From NCBI GenBank assembly GCA_029204225.1, contig CM055109.1:4302299-4366298 (forward strand): 64,000 nucleotides of DNA, read 5' to 3'. Positions within the stretch are counted from its first letter, which is position 1. Each line of letters begins with the position of its first letter. This document shows positions 44,752 to 54,582 of this stretch, piece after piece. The notes under the pieces are model-generated. The model was not told the DNA's origin, did not search any database, and worked only from the letters and a program-made list of their open reading frames with translations. The stretch comes from Diphasiastrum complanatum. Lineage: Eukaryota; Streptophyta; Lycopodiopsida; Lycopodiales; Lycopodiaceae. Made by a program: the position numbers and the translations under genes.

Positions 44752-45247
44752 TGTTGGAATGTAAATGGAATTGCTTACATTACCATAGGTTACTTTGACC
44801 CAAAAGGTCGAGAGTTGTGTAACCATGGTCATTTATTATATTAGGCCTACTAGACTTAGAGTTAGCTAAGTTAGTATGAAATTAACTTGGTAGGGACTCA
44901 TGGGTCCACTAGGCCTAATTGTGACGTACCCCAACTTGACATATTGGAGGTACCTTATTCTTTCTATGTAACTTATAGAAAGTTGGATAGTCAATAGTCA
45001 AGTAGTTGAAAGCCAATAGTCAAGTAGTTGGATAGCCAATTGTCATGAAGTTAGATAGTCATCTTGGACTATATATATGTGTGCATCCCATTTGTATGAG
45101 ACACTTTTGTAAGCAATACTGACTATTCTCCTTGGCTGTCCATGAGTTTCTACAAGAGGGTTTCTAGCCATCTCTCTCTTTCTTTTGAGAATGCTTTGTG
45201 TGATTGAATAGTTAAGATCCTGGATCCTTAGGCTTCTATTTTCTACA
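44752..45247 (+). repeat. Copia-9 3' LTR
   Basis: 496 bp, matches 39,687-40,186. Confidence 0.96.
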
Positions 45248-46545
45248 TGACCGACTAGGCCGATATAAAATATCAAATTGAAAGGACTGTAAAAACTACA
45301 ACCAACGATACTAATGGTCACCAAGGTTCCGCTGTGAAAAAAGATAACGTAGAGATTGATGATCAGTAGCAATGTCAAAAGAAACAACATGACGAAGAGT
45401 ATTAAAAGCTATTTGACAATCAGAAGTCCATAAAAAAGAATGGGATTTCTTCGACAAAGCATGAAGAGGAGCGGCCACAATGGCAAAATGTGGAGCAAGA
45501 CAATGAAGGTGAGTGGCTAAACCAAGAAACATATGGACATGATGAACATCAATAGGCACAGGCCAATCTTGAATAACCTAGACCTTATGAGGGTCAAGTC
45601 GAATACGACCCTCAAAAATAAGAAAACCAAAAAACTCAATCTCAAGAACAACAAAAGAGCACTTAGACAGCTGTTGATTAGACAACCTGATGAGTGACAA
45701 ATAACTGGAAGATAGAAGAAAGATGGGAAACATGCTAGGAAAGAGATGAACTAAAAATGAGAATGTCATCAACATAACTAAAATACAACGACCAAGAAGG
45801 GGATGCATAACATTATTCATGACATTTTGAAATGTGGGTGGTGACACCAAAAGGAAGCATCCTAAACTGATGGTATTCAGTATGGAGGTCAACTTTGGAA
45901 AAGATCTTGGACCGAGCTGATCAAAGAGGTCATCCATATGAGGAATGGGATATTGGTTTCGGGTTGTCAACTTGTTCAAGGCTTGGTAGTCAATGCAAAG
46001 TTGTTTGGTCCAATCTTTATCAACAAGGAGTACAGGGGCACCAAAAGGACTATGTCTAAGACCAATAAAACCATGACGTGAAAGTGCAGAAATTTGGAGC
46101 TGGACCTCATCACGCTCGACTCTAGACATCCAATAAGGAGGATGGAAAGGAGGAGTGGAACCTGGAAGATGAGGACCAAGCCACCCAGCCCAAGTAGCAT
46201 AAGCAAGCTGAGCATGTCATGTAGCAGGGAGGATGTCATCGGTAGGAGCATGATGCGCAGGAACTTGGTCAAGCTCATCAATGATTTGGGTATAAATCAG
46301 ACTCATTAGTAGCAACGCCCTCGTGATAGTAAACAACAGGAGTAGTGGAAGGCGTCTAGCACAATCATGAGCAATGTGGTCTGGGCTCTTACATTGGAAA
46401 CAAAGACGCTTATACTGAATCTCAATGAGCTCTGTAGCAGTATAACGACAAGCATAAGAAGGTCGAGGAACATAAGGCCAAAATGAAGGAGAAGGTGAAG
46501 CAAAAGTCAAAGTCGAAGGAGGAGCAGAAACAGAAGAAGCAGGAG
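45248..46545 (-). pseudogene. Gypsy-8, upstream piece: gag end, RT and RNase H end
   Basis: Minus strand from 46,545: zinc knuckle [14 protein letters not shown], then TCHAQLAYA running straight into PPYWMSRVERDEVQLQI (RT), so the protease is deleted. RT continues with KQLCIDYQALNKLT, IPHMDDLFDQLG and PTFQNVMNNVMHPLLG with frameshifts around the active site; later DVHHVHMFLGLATH, then AFNTLRHVV joined to ATDHQSLRYLFSQRNLGDH, so the RNase H core is deleted too. The right end abuts Gypsy-10 LTR at 46,545/46,546 and the left end is the Copia-9 insertion site. Confidence 0.9.
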
Positions 46546-46926
46546 TAAGCAAGACTTAAGCTATGAAAGCAGAAGACTTAACCCTAGAAAGCAGGAAAGA
46601 GAGAGATTAAGGAGACTAAAGAGAGAGATCAATATCATCAGCTGAATAACAAATGACACAGTTTCCCTACTTATAGCCAAGAGGAAGCCCTAAAAGGAAG
46701 CTTCCGGTGGCTAGGGCCCAACTGAGAGGGATAATAGTGCGCCCTCCAAGAAGGCCCCCACTCTCCAGTAATATGTCCAAATGGCCTAATAATGAATAAT
46801 AAGGCCAAAGGCCAACCATATACTCTAAGTGTCACTAATGAATAAAATCGGCCCAAGGCCTGCTTATGCATAAAGTAAAGTAAATGTAAATGGACGCGAC
46901 GAATGTAATGAGCCAAGTCCATAACT
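46546..46926 (-). repeat. Gypsy-10 3' LTR, truncated
   Basis: Matches 50,580-50,972 with a handful of differences; lacks the terminal ~50 bases that should follow the TTAAGTCTTGCTTA block. Gypsy-8 gag starts at once. Confidence 0.85.
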
Positions 46927-46935
46927 CTCCCCAAC
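46927..46935 (-). other. Gypsy-10 polypurine tract
   Basis: GTTGGGGAG on the minus strand, as in Gypsy-6 (GTCGGGGAG). Confidence 0.6.
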
Positions 46936-46971
46936 ACAAAAAAAAGACCCAACTGCCGAAAAGAAACTGGA

Positions 46972-47592
46972 TCAAACAGCAGCAAGCCCTGGTGCATCAA
47001 CAACTAGAGTAGCATCTGATGTAGAGGAATCAACAAGTGCAGCAAGAGCACGATCCTGATCCGCAAGTGATGGCGTATGATAAAAGACATCAATAGGCTC
47101 CCATGTGACCTCCTCAATAGGACAACCATCCCAATGGATCGAAAACTGAATCTGTCGGCAGCGTCGACTATGGTGAAGGCGAACCTGGTGCATGGCAGCT
47201 GGTAAGAAAGGGAACAGCTCAAGATCAACATCATGGCGACGAAGGAAACATCTCAACCGCGTCATCAGAAACCAAGCAATACCGAACAACCAGGAATGCC
47301 AAGGAACCAGAAGAAGATCAAGCAGCAACCAGGAGTTGCAAGGTATCCGTAATGCCCAAGCTAGTAGAGGATCAGCCCAAAAGATAGGGACATCATACCA
47401 AGGTATCCAAAAAGCCCGAGAAGGTAAAACTGCATCAGCAACAGGAAGCCAATAAGGAAACTGGAAAAGAGATGGACACTCATCGCAAATAGCTGCATGA
47501 TACACGTAACCATCAACCATATGTGCAAGGTGCCCCAAGAAAAGATAGCAGCATCGGAAGACTAGCACCAAGGAGATCATCCTGACAAACAA
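46972..47592 (-). CDS. Gypsy-10 ORF joining novel sequence to the chromodomain
   Basis: A 206-codon frame. The first two thirds ([52 protein letters not shown]) are the novel sequence shared with Gypsy-4; the end (RRCRQIQFSIHWDGCPIEEV then [15 protein letters not shown]) is the chromodomain-like tail. The join is in frame near 47,235. In the intact relative this tail helps target integration to chromatin; here no integrase is attached. Confidence 0.6.
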   Translation of the reverse strand: MFVRMISLVLVFRCCYLFLGHLAHMVDGYVYHAAICDECPSLFQFPYWLPVADAVLPSRAFWIPWYDVPIFWADPLLAWALRIPCNSWLLLDLLLVPWHSWLFGIAWFLMTRLRCFLRRHDVDLELFPFLPAAMHQVRLHHSRRCRQIQFSIHWDGCPIEEVTWEPIDVFYHTPSLADQDRALAALVDSSTSDATLVVDAPGLAAV

Positions 47593-47698
47593 TAGCTAAA
47601 ATGGAGAAATATGCACCAACATGGTCAAAAGCCCCAAGGTATCCATAAGGCCCATGAATGAGAAGTAGCAATGGCATACGGTACCCTCAAGGCCCATA

Positions 47699-48142
47699 TC
47701 ACGAGAAGAGCAGCATGCCAAAGCTCCAGAAGGTCCAAGAAATCAATGCATCATCTAAAAAGACATGATGCATGAAAATAGTAGCAACAAATCTAGAAAT
47801 AGTAGAGGCCCCAACTGACAAACTGTAGCCGAAAAACTCATCCAAAAAGGCCTCATATGGACATACCAATTCATCATTGGATACACCAAAAACGGATAGA
47901 GAATCGAATGACCCATCGGAACTGGCCGCAAGTGTAATCCCAAAGTACACACCAGGCGCACAAGTGAGGAATAGAAGAAATGCACTGGAACGAGGAACAG
48001 GATCCGCAACATCAGTAGCAAGCATTAGAGCAATATCCACGTGTAGCTGGGAATGAGTATCAAAGCACATATGAGCAACACTGACGTATATGGCGGCAAC
48101 ATCCCCAAAAACTATCCAAGAGAGGAGAAGGAATTCTCTCAA
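47699..48142 (-). CDS. Gypsy-10 novel ORF, conserved block
   Basis: 147 codons with [38 protein letters not shown] and FMHHVFLDDALISWTFWSF, nearly the same as 24,880-25,420 of Gypsy-4. Hydrophobic and aromatic; unknown function. It may be continuous with the neighbouring frames through small indels. Confidence 0.5.
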   Translation of the reverse strand: MREFLLLSWIVFGDVAAIYVSVAHMCFDTHSQLHVDIALMLATDVADPVPRSSAFLLFLTCAPGVYFGITLAASSDGSFDSLSVFGVSNDELVCPYEAFLDEFFGYSLSVGASTISRFVATIFMHHVFLDDALISWTFWSFGMLLFS

Positions 48143-48386
48143 GGTACCCTGATGGTCTCGGAGAGGACATAAGTCGTCACAACAGGTACTCCAAAAGTAT
48201 CACACAAACTCCACAAAACATTGTACAGTAACTATAAGCAACTACAAAGCATCAACTATAAGCAACTAATGTAGATGCATAAAGAAAACCAAGCGAGAAG
48301 AAAACTCGCACAAGGTACTCTGATAGCCCAGGATTGCCAAAGAAATATGTCGTAGTGAAGGGCCCCAACAAGTGAAATATCCAAGG

Positions 48387-49663
48387 CTAGCCGAATAGCC
48401 CAAGAAGACCATAGGAAAACTCAATATGCAGGACCCCAACAACTGAGATATCCAAAGCTAGTCGAATAGCCCAAGAATACCATCGGAAAAGCACATCTCG
48501 GCAACCACTCTGGAACAACATCAAACAAAGACCAAGCATGTGCAGCAACCAGGAATGCCAAGGAACCTGAAGTATAAAGAGATCATGCAGCAACCATGAA
48601 TGCCAAGGAAACTTTGGAAGATCACCCTGACAAAGAATAGCTGGAACAGACAACTGTACATCAACCCAAGGTATGTGCAATGCCCAAGAATGTAGAATGT
48701 CGTCATGCCAAGGGATCCATAGTGCCCATGAGTGTAAAGCAACAATACTGTAAGGTATCCTCATGGACCATGAATATACAATGTAATCATGCCAAAGGAC
48801 GCGTAGTAGCCATGAATATAAAACAGCATCTAGATGAGCATGATCCACAAATGTAATAACATCATACTTAGGCATAATAGCAGAAACACCAACTAATAAG
48901 CTTTGGCCTAAATATGCATCTAGAAGATCCGCATATACAATATGAGAAGGAACTATCAACGGAGGGATAGGACACCCAACGTAGGAACCATCATGAAATG
49001 TAGAAGCATGTGACATGTGTAGTGCTACTACTGAATGAGTAGGCAAGTCATCTAAAAGAACAACCATAGACTCATCGTAATAAGCAGCATAGGCTACAAC
49101 ATCTATAGCATGGTACTCAAAAGCAGTGCGATAAGGAACATAGGCTACAATATCTGTAGCATGGCACTCAGGAGCAGCACCAAAGTACTCATCATCAGTA
49201 TCAGCATCAGTATCAAAGCATGTAATAGCATCAGCAGTAGCAAAGGATGCAACATTATCAAAGCAGGCTACAGTAACAAAGCACTCGGGAACTGCACTAA
49301 GGCATGTAGTATCTGTAATATCAGCATCAACCTTTGTAGTATCTGTAAGATCAACTTGTGAAGCATCCGCAATATCAACCTGTGCAACATCAACCTGTAG
49401 ATGTGACTCAAACTCACTATGCGAGACATGAACTAACTCAGGTAACTCAATGACTATCTCAAATAGCTCTATGACTGTCTCAAATGACGCAGGTGACTCA
49501 AATGATTGTGACTCAAGAGCTGGATGACGTGGAAAATGTGGCGCAGGAGCTGACTGACGTGGGAAGCCAGGGGGTGAGTTTGGTGCATAATGAACCCCAC
49601 TGCCAAGCGAAGGAGAAGAGGATAGAATCCAAATGGAGGCCCAAATGAAGGAAAAACAGAAGC
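48387..49663 (-). CDS. Gypsy-10 long ORF: gag Pro-rich segment fused to a novel repeat-rich protein
   Basis: The minus frame is open from just after a TAA (49,665-49,663) to the stop at 48,387, about 425 codons; the first ATG inside is at 49,067. Its start (NSPPGFPRQSAPAPHFPRHP, about 49,590-49,520) is the Pro-rich gag region of Gypsy-6. It then leaves gag and shows Glu/Val-rich IELFEIVIELPEL, repeats of the kind VDIADASQVDLTDTTKVDAD, paired ATDIVAYVPY and [10 protein letters not shown], and finally [21 protein letters not shown] and PWHSWLLHML. No known fold. Local tandem repeats at DNA level explain part of the pattern. Confidence 0.55.
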
Positions 49664-49696
49664 TTTACCAGGACCATGAGGTTGTAAAGAATCAAT

Positions 49697-49834
49697 CTAT
49701 GACTGCTTAGTAGCAAAGCCCGTCATAACGGTATCGAAGCGAAGAACGAGGCCAGAAAGGGTCTCATCCATGCGACGAAACTGATCGGATAAGATTTCTT
49801 GAGAAATCTCACTCGGGGTAGGTGAATGTGCCAT
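49697..49834 (-). pseudogene. Gypsy-10 gag N-terminus
   Basis: MAHSPTPSEISQEILSDQFR then FDTVMTGFATKQS, stop TAG at 49,699-49,697, then IDSLQPHGPGKASVF in the same frame. It parallels FDQMMTGFTTLQT..MQSEIDSLQPHGPGKAPV of Gypsy-6. A frameshift near 49,630 connects it to the long ORF. Confidence 0.85.
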
Positions 49835-50521
49835 AATGATAGTGGAAGGAATAGACGAAAACTTGAGAGAGCGGACTCTTGTCGTCACCCCAAATTAGTC
49901 TATTAAAACCACTATTATCACAACTAAGAAAGGACAGCAATCAGCAAATGAAAAAAGTGAAAATGAAGGCTGTAAAAATGCGTTAGACAGCCAGGAGGAA
50001 AGTGACAAATTGGAGTATCAAACGGAGTCGGAATTTCGTGAAATTTGGTTGAGGATGGGCGATGGACAGCCTGCAAACAAGGTGTGAAACATGGCTGCAA
50101 ACGGAGACAAAAACGGACGAAAGTGACAAGTATGAAGCAACTGGACAGCCTGCAAACAAAAGTGAAAAGAGTGCTAAAAATGGAAGGAGGAACGGACGAA
50201 AGAGATGAGGGAATTGGGCGCTGGAGAGCCTGCAAACAAGCTGGAAATGGGTGATAGAGGGTTGGAACTTGGGCGCCGGAAATAATCTGCCCAAAAAAAA
50301 AAAAAAAAAAAATTCGGCCGCCAAATCTAGCGAAAGTACTTCCGCTAACTATCTGCTAAAGCTCCGCCAAGAAAAATGCTTTGATGGGAGCTGGTCCTCT
50401 AAACTGTGCTGAATGTTGCTGAAGCAAAGAGACGAAAGCCCTCAACAAAGAGAGAAAAATCAGCAAGGAAAATGGGCACCCAATCAGAAAATCAGATTTG
50501 AAATTCAGCAATCAGGAAAGT
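49835..50521 (-). other. Gypsy-10 leader
   Basis: Non-coding leader of about 690 bases, with an A20 run at about 50,294 (T on the element strand) and repeated GGACAGCCTGCAAACAA blocks (50,062; 50,145; 50,223). Confidence 0.7.
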
Positions 50522-50534
50522 GCTTTGATACCAA
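50522..50534 (-). other. Gypsy-10 primer-binding site
   Basis: TTGGTATCAAAGC, one base different from the standard TTGGTATCAGAGC. Confidence 0.85.
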
Positions 50535-50972
50535 GTTAATAGAGCCACAGCTGATCTAGAGCTAAGCTATGAAAGCATCACATAAGCAAGACTTAAGCTA
50601 TGAAAGCAACACATAAGCAAGACTTAACCCTAGAAAGCAGGAAAGAGAGAGATTAAGGAGACTAAAGAGAGAGATCAATATCATCAGCTGAATAACAAAT
50701 GACACAGTTTCCCTACTTATAGCCAAGAGGAAGCCCTAAAAGGAAGCTTCCGGTGGCTAGGGCCCAACTGGGAGGGATAATAGTGCGCCCTCTAAGAAGG
50801 CCCCCACTCTCCAATAATATGTCCAAATGGCCTAATAATGAATAATAAGGCCAAAGGCCAACCATACACTCTAAGTGTCACTAATGAATAAAATCGGCCC
50901 AAGGCCTGCTTATGCATAAAGTAAAGTAAATGTAAATGGACGCGACGAATGTAATGAGCCAAGTCCATAATT
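50535..50972 (-). repeat. Gypsy-10 5' LTR
   Basis: About 438 bp, ending CTCTATTAACT on the minus strand before the primer site; a 26-base block (AAGCATCACATAAGCAAGAC with neighbours) is locally duplicated near 50,570-50,620. Confidence 0.88.
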
Positions 50973-51290
50973 GTATGGACACTAATCTTATAGACACGTG
51001 AAATGCATTTGAACTTTGAACAAGAACAACCATAAAAGGAAGTCACAACACAAAGAAGAATCAAGAAAGAGAGAAACCATACCCTTTTCATGGGATACAT
51101 GGACGCCACCATCTTAACCAGCAAGAGAGTTACATATATGAATCCGTTAAAGGACAAATAATAGTTGAAGGAAAATCTAGTGAGAGAGGCACAAGGAGAT
51201 CTAGCACTTGAACAAGCAACTATAGAACATTTTCCAGCCATATACTCCACTACTTGCTACTTCTTTCTCTCATTATTTTGTTGCTTTTGC
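50973..51290. other. Unassigned stretch right of Gypsy-10
   Basis: No gene or repeat recognised. Confidence 0.5.
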
Positions 51291-51520
51291 AGGCCCCTCT
51301 TATCTCTATTTGGTGGCTACCCGCTATCTCTCCATTTTACTATCGTTTTCAGCACACTTTCGATTGCAGTTGCGAGGCACTACTTACACTATTTGTCATT
51401 TCTCTCTTCTTCTTTTTTTCCTTAGCATCCTTTGTCACGTCTTTTCATTGGCGTACCTGTTGTGACGGCTTATGTCCTCCCCTTCAGTTCGTCCACTTGA
51501 TTAGCGTCTTGCCTGGCTTA
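51291..51520 (+). mobile_element. Fragment of a Gypsy-6-type leader, opposite orientation
   Basis: GTGGCTACCCGCTATCTC, then GTCTTTTCATTGGCGTACCT and TTCAGTTCGTCCAC, are the reverse complement of 35,270-35,460 (Gypsy-6 leader) in the same order. No LTR was found next to it. Confidence 0.7.
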
Positions 51521-51851
51521 ATTTTCTGCCTGTGGCTGTTGTTTTGTTATTTCCATTCCATTTTTGTAGTTTGTCCATCGCATTTTGCATTTTGTCTTTC
51601 GTTATTTGTTATTAGTTTCCATTCCATTTGTGTTTCGATTCCATAATTCATTTTCATCGTCGATTTCGTTTTTCACTTTTTCTTCGTTTTCTACGCTCCA
51701 TTATTAAAAAAATAAAAAATAAAAAAAACCACCCAAATTATTTGGATCATTGGGTTACGTATTTTTTTCCGTTACTTTTAATTTCATTTTTTATCATAAC
51801 TTCTGATTTTCGGTCTCTATCCCCTTTAGATTATCTTTTTGTTTTTAATAG

Positions 51852-51854
<3 letters not shown>
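51521..51854. other. T-rich stretch, nothing recognised
   Basis: T-rich sequence without supported gene; may extend the leader fragment. Confidence 0.4.

Positions 51855-51913
<59 letters not shown>
51855..51913. repeat. (CT)n microsatellite
   Basis: Uninterrupted CT run of 59 bases. Confidence 0.98.
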
Positions 51914-51915
<2 letters not shown>

Positions 51916-52203
51916 AAGTCGCTTATGGACACCGAATAGAAGTTTAACCCCCGCTCTAATGAGTAGGCGCCTCGTGGCAGACGAAATTGTGTGCAGAAAA
52001 TGGTCCCAAAAAAATTTTACACAGCTTGTGCTTTGCAGAGGAGGTTCATACTTGTGCCTGCACACACACACACTATTGGTAAGTTTTCATATATACATAA
52101 TGCGTTGCCAAACTGTGCTTTTATTATGGGATTAAGTAACACTTGGCTTGTTTTTAGGAGTCAAGACTCTTTCACACACGTGGTGATCCATGTATGGTGT
52201 CAG

Positions 52204-52291
52204 CTACCCAACGGGGTTGGCTCAACTGGTTAGCTTGGCATCCAAAGTTTCTTTGGTCCCAGGTTCGAGCCTCCCCTTGGAAACCAAGAAG
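52204..52291 (+). mobile_element. Short tRNA-derived SINE, copy 2
   Basis: An 88-bp tRNA-like body with box A TGGCTCAACTGG and box B GGTTCGAGCC, starting CTACCCAACGGGGTTGG and ending AAACCAAGAAG. It is flanked by a perfect 15-bp target duplication CATGTATGGTGTCAG (52,189-52,203 and 52,292-52,306). No poly(A) or separate 3' tail. The sequence from GGTTAGC to AAACCAAGAAG is shared with the copy at 9,511. It sits on the promoter-distal side of the candidate rhomboid first exon. Confidence 0.92.
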
Positions 52292-52306
52292 CATGTATGG
52301 TGTCAG

Positions 52307-52649
52307 GCATTAGGCTTCATGCCAGTAAGAGACAAGGCTCTCTCCCCCATAGCATTTTAACAAAACAAACCATTTTTAGAATGAATGAAGAATCATAATG
52401 TTCATTGAAAAAGGAACCATTTCTGTTGTAAATAGAACATTGAGATATTCCAAAATCATTGAATTATGTATTGCAATAGAGTGAATTGGTACCTAAAAAA
52501 TCAAATTTTTTATAGATGAAATTTCCAAGAGTGAAATAGTGCCAAGAAAATCAAATTCGTTATAAACAAAATTCAATAAAGATTGAAAAGCTGGAGCAAA
52601 AATAATGATTATAAAGGAGATCCTCTTTTCTGAAAAGAAATCAACTCAC
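52307..52649 (-). other. Left of the candidate first exon, nothing recognised
   Basis: Start of the putative 24-kb intron. AT-rich, with a short imperfect repeat AAAATCAAATTC/T near 52,500 and 52,540. No gene. Confidence 0.5.
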
Positions 52650-52949
52650 TTGATTAAGAAGGGCCGTAATTGAGAAGAGAAAGTGGTGAAACTTTGATTC
52701 AGCTGCAAGCGCCAAGCTCCCGCCCAATTGAAGGCTGCCCCTTACCACGCCAGGCTTGCCCTGTGGATGATCAACAATTGGCCCTGCGGATGAATGGAAC
52801 GACAGTCTTCTTCTTCTCCCCTTGCTGCTGCTGCTGAGTTGCTGCCAATGCGCCTCCAGTGCAGAACGGGCAGCCGCGAGAAGACTGGCTCTGGCAGCAG
52901 CACCTCCATTGCTTGCTCCCAAAGCCTCCACCAGCCTAAAGAACATCAT
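52650..52949 (-). CDS. RBL: Candidate first exon of the rhomboid gene (targeting peptide)
   Basis: ATG at 52,949 (a second at 52,946) opens MMFFRLVEALGASNGGAAAR, with Ala, Ser and Arg-rich sequence (SSSSKGRRRRLSFHSSAG) typical of plastid or mitochondrial transit peptides. It ends LLNQ at the donor CAA|GTGAGT, phase 0, after exactly 100 codons. The rhomboid exon at 28,587 starts in phase 0 and needs an upstream exon on this strand. Joined, the protein would be 390 residues, near the family's usual size. The link across 24 kb of retrotransposons is inference; the exon could belong to another gene or be orphaned. Confidence 0.5.
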
Positions 52950-52950
52950 T

Positions 52951-52958
52951 GTGTGTGT

Positions 52959-52991
<33 letters not shown>
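52951..52991. repeat. (GT)6(CT)14 compound microsatellite
   Basis: On the minus strand a GA/CA run immediately before the ATG at 52,949, a common feature of plant 5' UTRs; the exon at 10,773 has a similar one. Confidence 0.97.
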
Positions 52992-52994
<3 letters not shown>

Positions 52995-54582
52995 TCGCAT
53001 TTATCGCTATGTTTCCTTTCCAAACCTAAAAAACACCTAAACCCTAAATAAATCATAACAATTTTTCCAAAACCTTAAATTAAAAAGCCCTAACATGAAC
53101 AATAGGTACCTCTCAAGGTGTGCAGAAGGGGCCAAAAAAAATGCTCTATACTTTCATCTTTTTGTACCTTGATGGGTTTTCCATGATTTATTAATAACAA
53201 CAAGGATTTCTTTACTAAGTGATAAACAAGTGATGTGGCAAAGCCACAAGGCCCTACCTTTGTGAAATGCTTGTTAAGAAGGTGGTAGAAAATTGTGTTG
53301 TGTTATTTTAGTTTGAGGCATGTAAAGGCCGGTGTTTTGAAAAGAAGGTACATATCTTTTTATTGAGAGGTGTTAAATAAGATGGACTTTCATTATGAAG
53401 GATTTCATTGAATTTGAAAGAAATCAAGTATGATTTTGGCATTTTAGATGCCTAATTTGTAAATAACCTTCATGTGGTTTCTTCAAACATGTAAAATCAT
53501 GCTACTATATAATTTTTAGATGGGTCAAAGTACCAGTGGTCATTTGGATAGAAAAAATAGTTCATTTTTTATGTAGATTAGCAATTTTGGCCAATATAGC
53601 TAGTTTTGGCTAAGTAGTGACTATATTAGAGTAAATGACTCGAGAGAGAAGAGAGAGTTATCAATTTCAGCTATAATATTTATATATCTCATGCTTTGAT
53701 TATTGAAGGGTGGGAAAACCCATCAGTGTATAAATGAGAAAACCAAGCTATAATATTAGGCTCTACGTTGGAAATGTAGAACCATTGTCCATTTCCATTT
53801 GTGGAAGATTTTGGAGCATTAGTGTCATTTAATCTTTGATTCTCTTATACTTGTGTGTAGTAATTGCGTTGAATACTTGATAGATGTGCATATTGGTGAT
53901 TTATTAAATGCTATTTTGCTATTCCACGACCTATTTACAAAGCCTGGGGTTCCGATTTGAGTAGGGATTGTATATATTTTAATTTTATTTGGTAGGTACT
54001 TTGATCAAACTAGCAAGCTAGTGAGTGACTTGTCTAACATTTGTTGTTGGTGCAGTCATTCTTGGCTTAGATCTAACTTTAGCATCAGTTGGATTCTAAT
54101 ATCTGAAAAAACCTAATAATACCAATTGAATGATATCCATATTCAAAGGTCTTTGTTTGTGATAACATGGAAAGGAGTTGATGAAAAAAAAAATGTTTTG
54201 CTATGCTTTCTGTCTTTGACTACCGAATGGAATATAAAATTAAAATAACGCGTTCTTTCTGAGAAGAATCCAAGCTATGGAATATTCTTAAGTCCATCAC
54301 TTTCCTAAGAAAAGAGACTTTAGAATGATTTTTTCCATTTTTTTGAGTTGGATGTATGAACATGCTAATTTTCTACACTTGTGAATGATAGTATAACTAT
54401 ACTTGTGATAGTGGTGAATCAATTTTGTTATCACAGTAACTATCGTTACTATCAACTATTCAGTCAACAATTTACTATCAAATAGTTATTCAACTACTGC
54501 ACAGCTTATTTTCCAACATGGAATTAGAGCTAGTTATTTGCATATCAATGCATATTGCTAGATTTAATATCTGAATTAGATT
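52992..54582. other. Putative upstream region of the exon at 52,949; nothing recognised
   Basis: AT-rich. If the exon at 52,949 is real, the promoter lies here on the minus strand, but no TATA box could be chosen among many. TATTTTCCAACATGGAATTAG near 54,507 resembles a copia primer-site surrounding (CAACATGGTATCAGAG) with changes and probably begins Copia-11. Confidence 0.4.

Larger units (their letters stand above)
39687..45247 (+). mobile_element. Copia-9: complete LTR element without RT and RNase H
   Basis: Plus-strand Ty1/copia element of 5.56 kb with LTRs 39,687-40,186 and 44,752-45,247 that start TGTTGG and end CTACA. By eye they differ by eight substitutions and one 4-base gap (about 1.6% substitutions). 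The flanks GGACC (39,682-39,686) and TGACC (45,248-45,252) are a 5-bp target duplication with one mismatch. Primer site and polypurine tract are present. The site is inside Gypsy-8 pol. Gag, protease and integrase remain, but RT and RNase H are replaced by an unfamiliar ORF, so the element must have been copied by another element's enzyme. Confidence 0.95.
46546..50972 (-). mobile_element. Gypsy-10: non-autonomous Ty3/gypsy with novel central sequence, copy 2
   Basis: Minus-strand element with 5' LTR (50,972-50,534), primer site (TTGGTATCAAAGC), leader, gag N-terminus, about 2.3 kb of novel open sequence, chromodomain-like end, polypurine tract and 3' LTR (46,926-46,546, lacking ~50 bases at its inner-left end). 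The LTRs are of the Gypsy-6 family but distinct (CCGGTGGCTAGGGCCCAACT). Protease, RT, RNase H and integrase core are all absent. A non-autonomous derivative that kept its cis signals. Confidence 0.88.
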
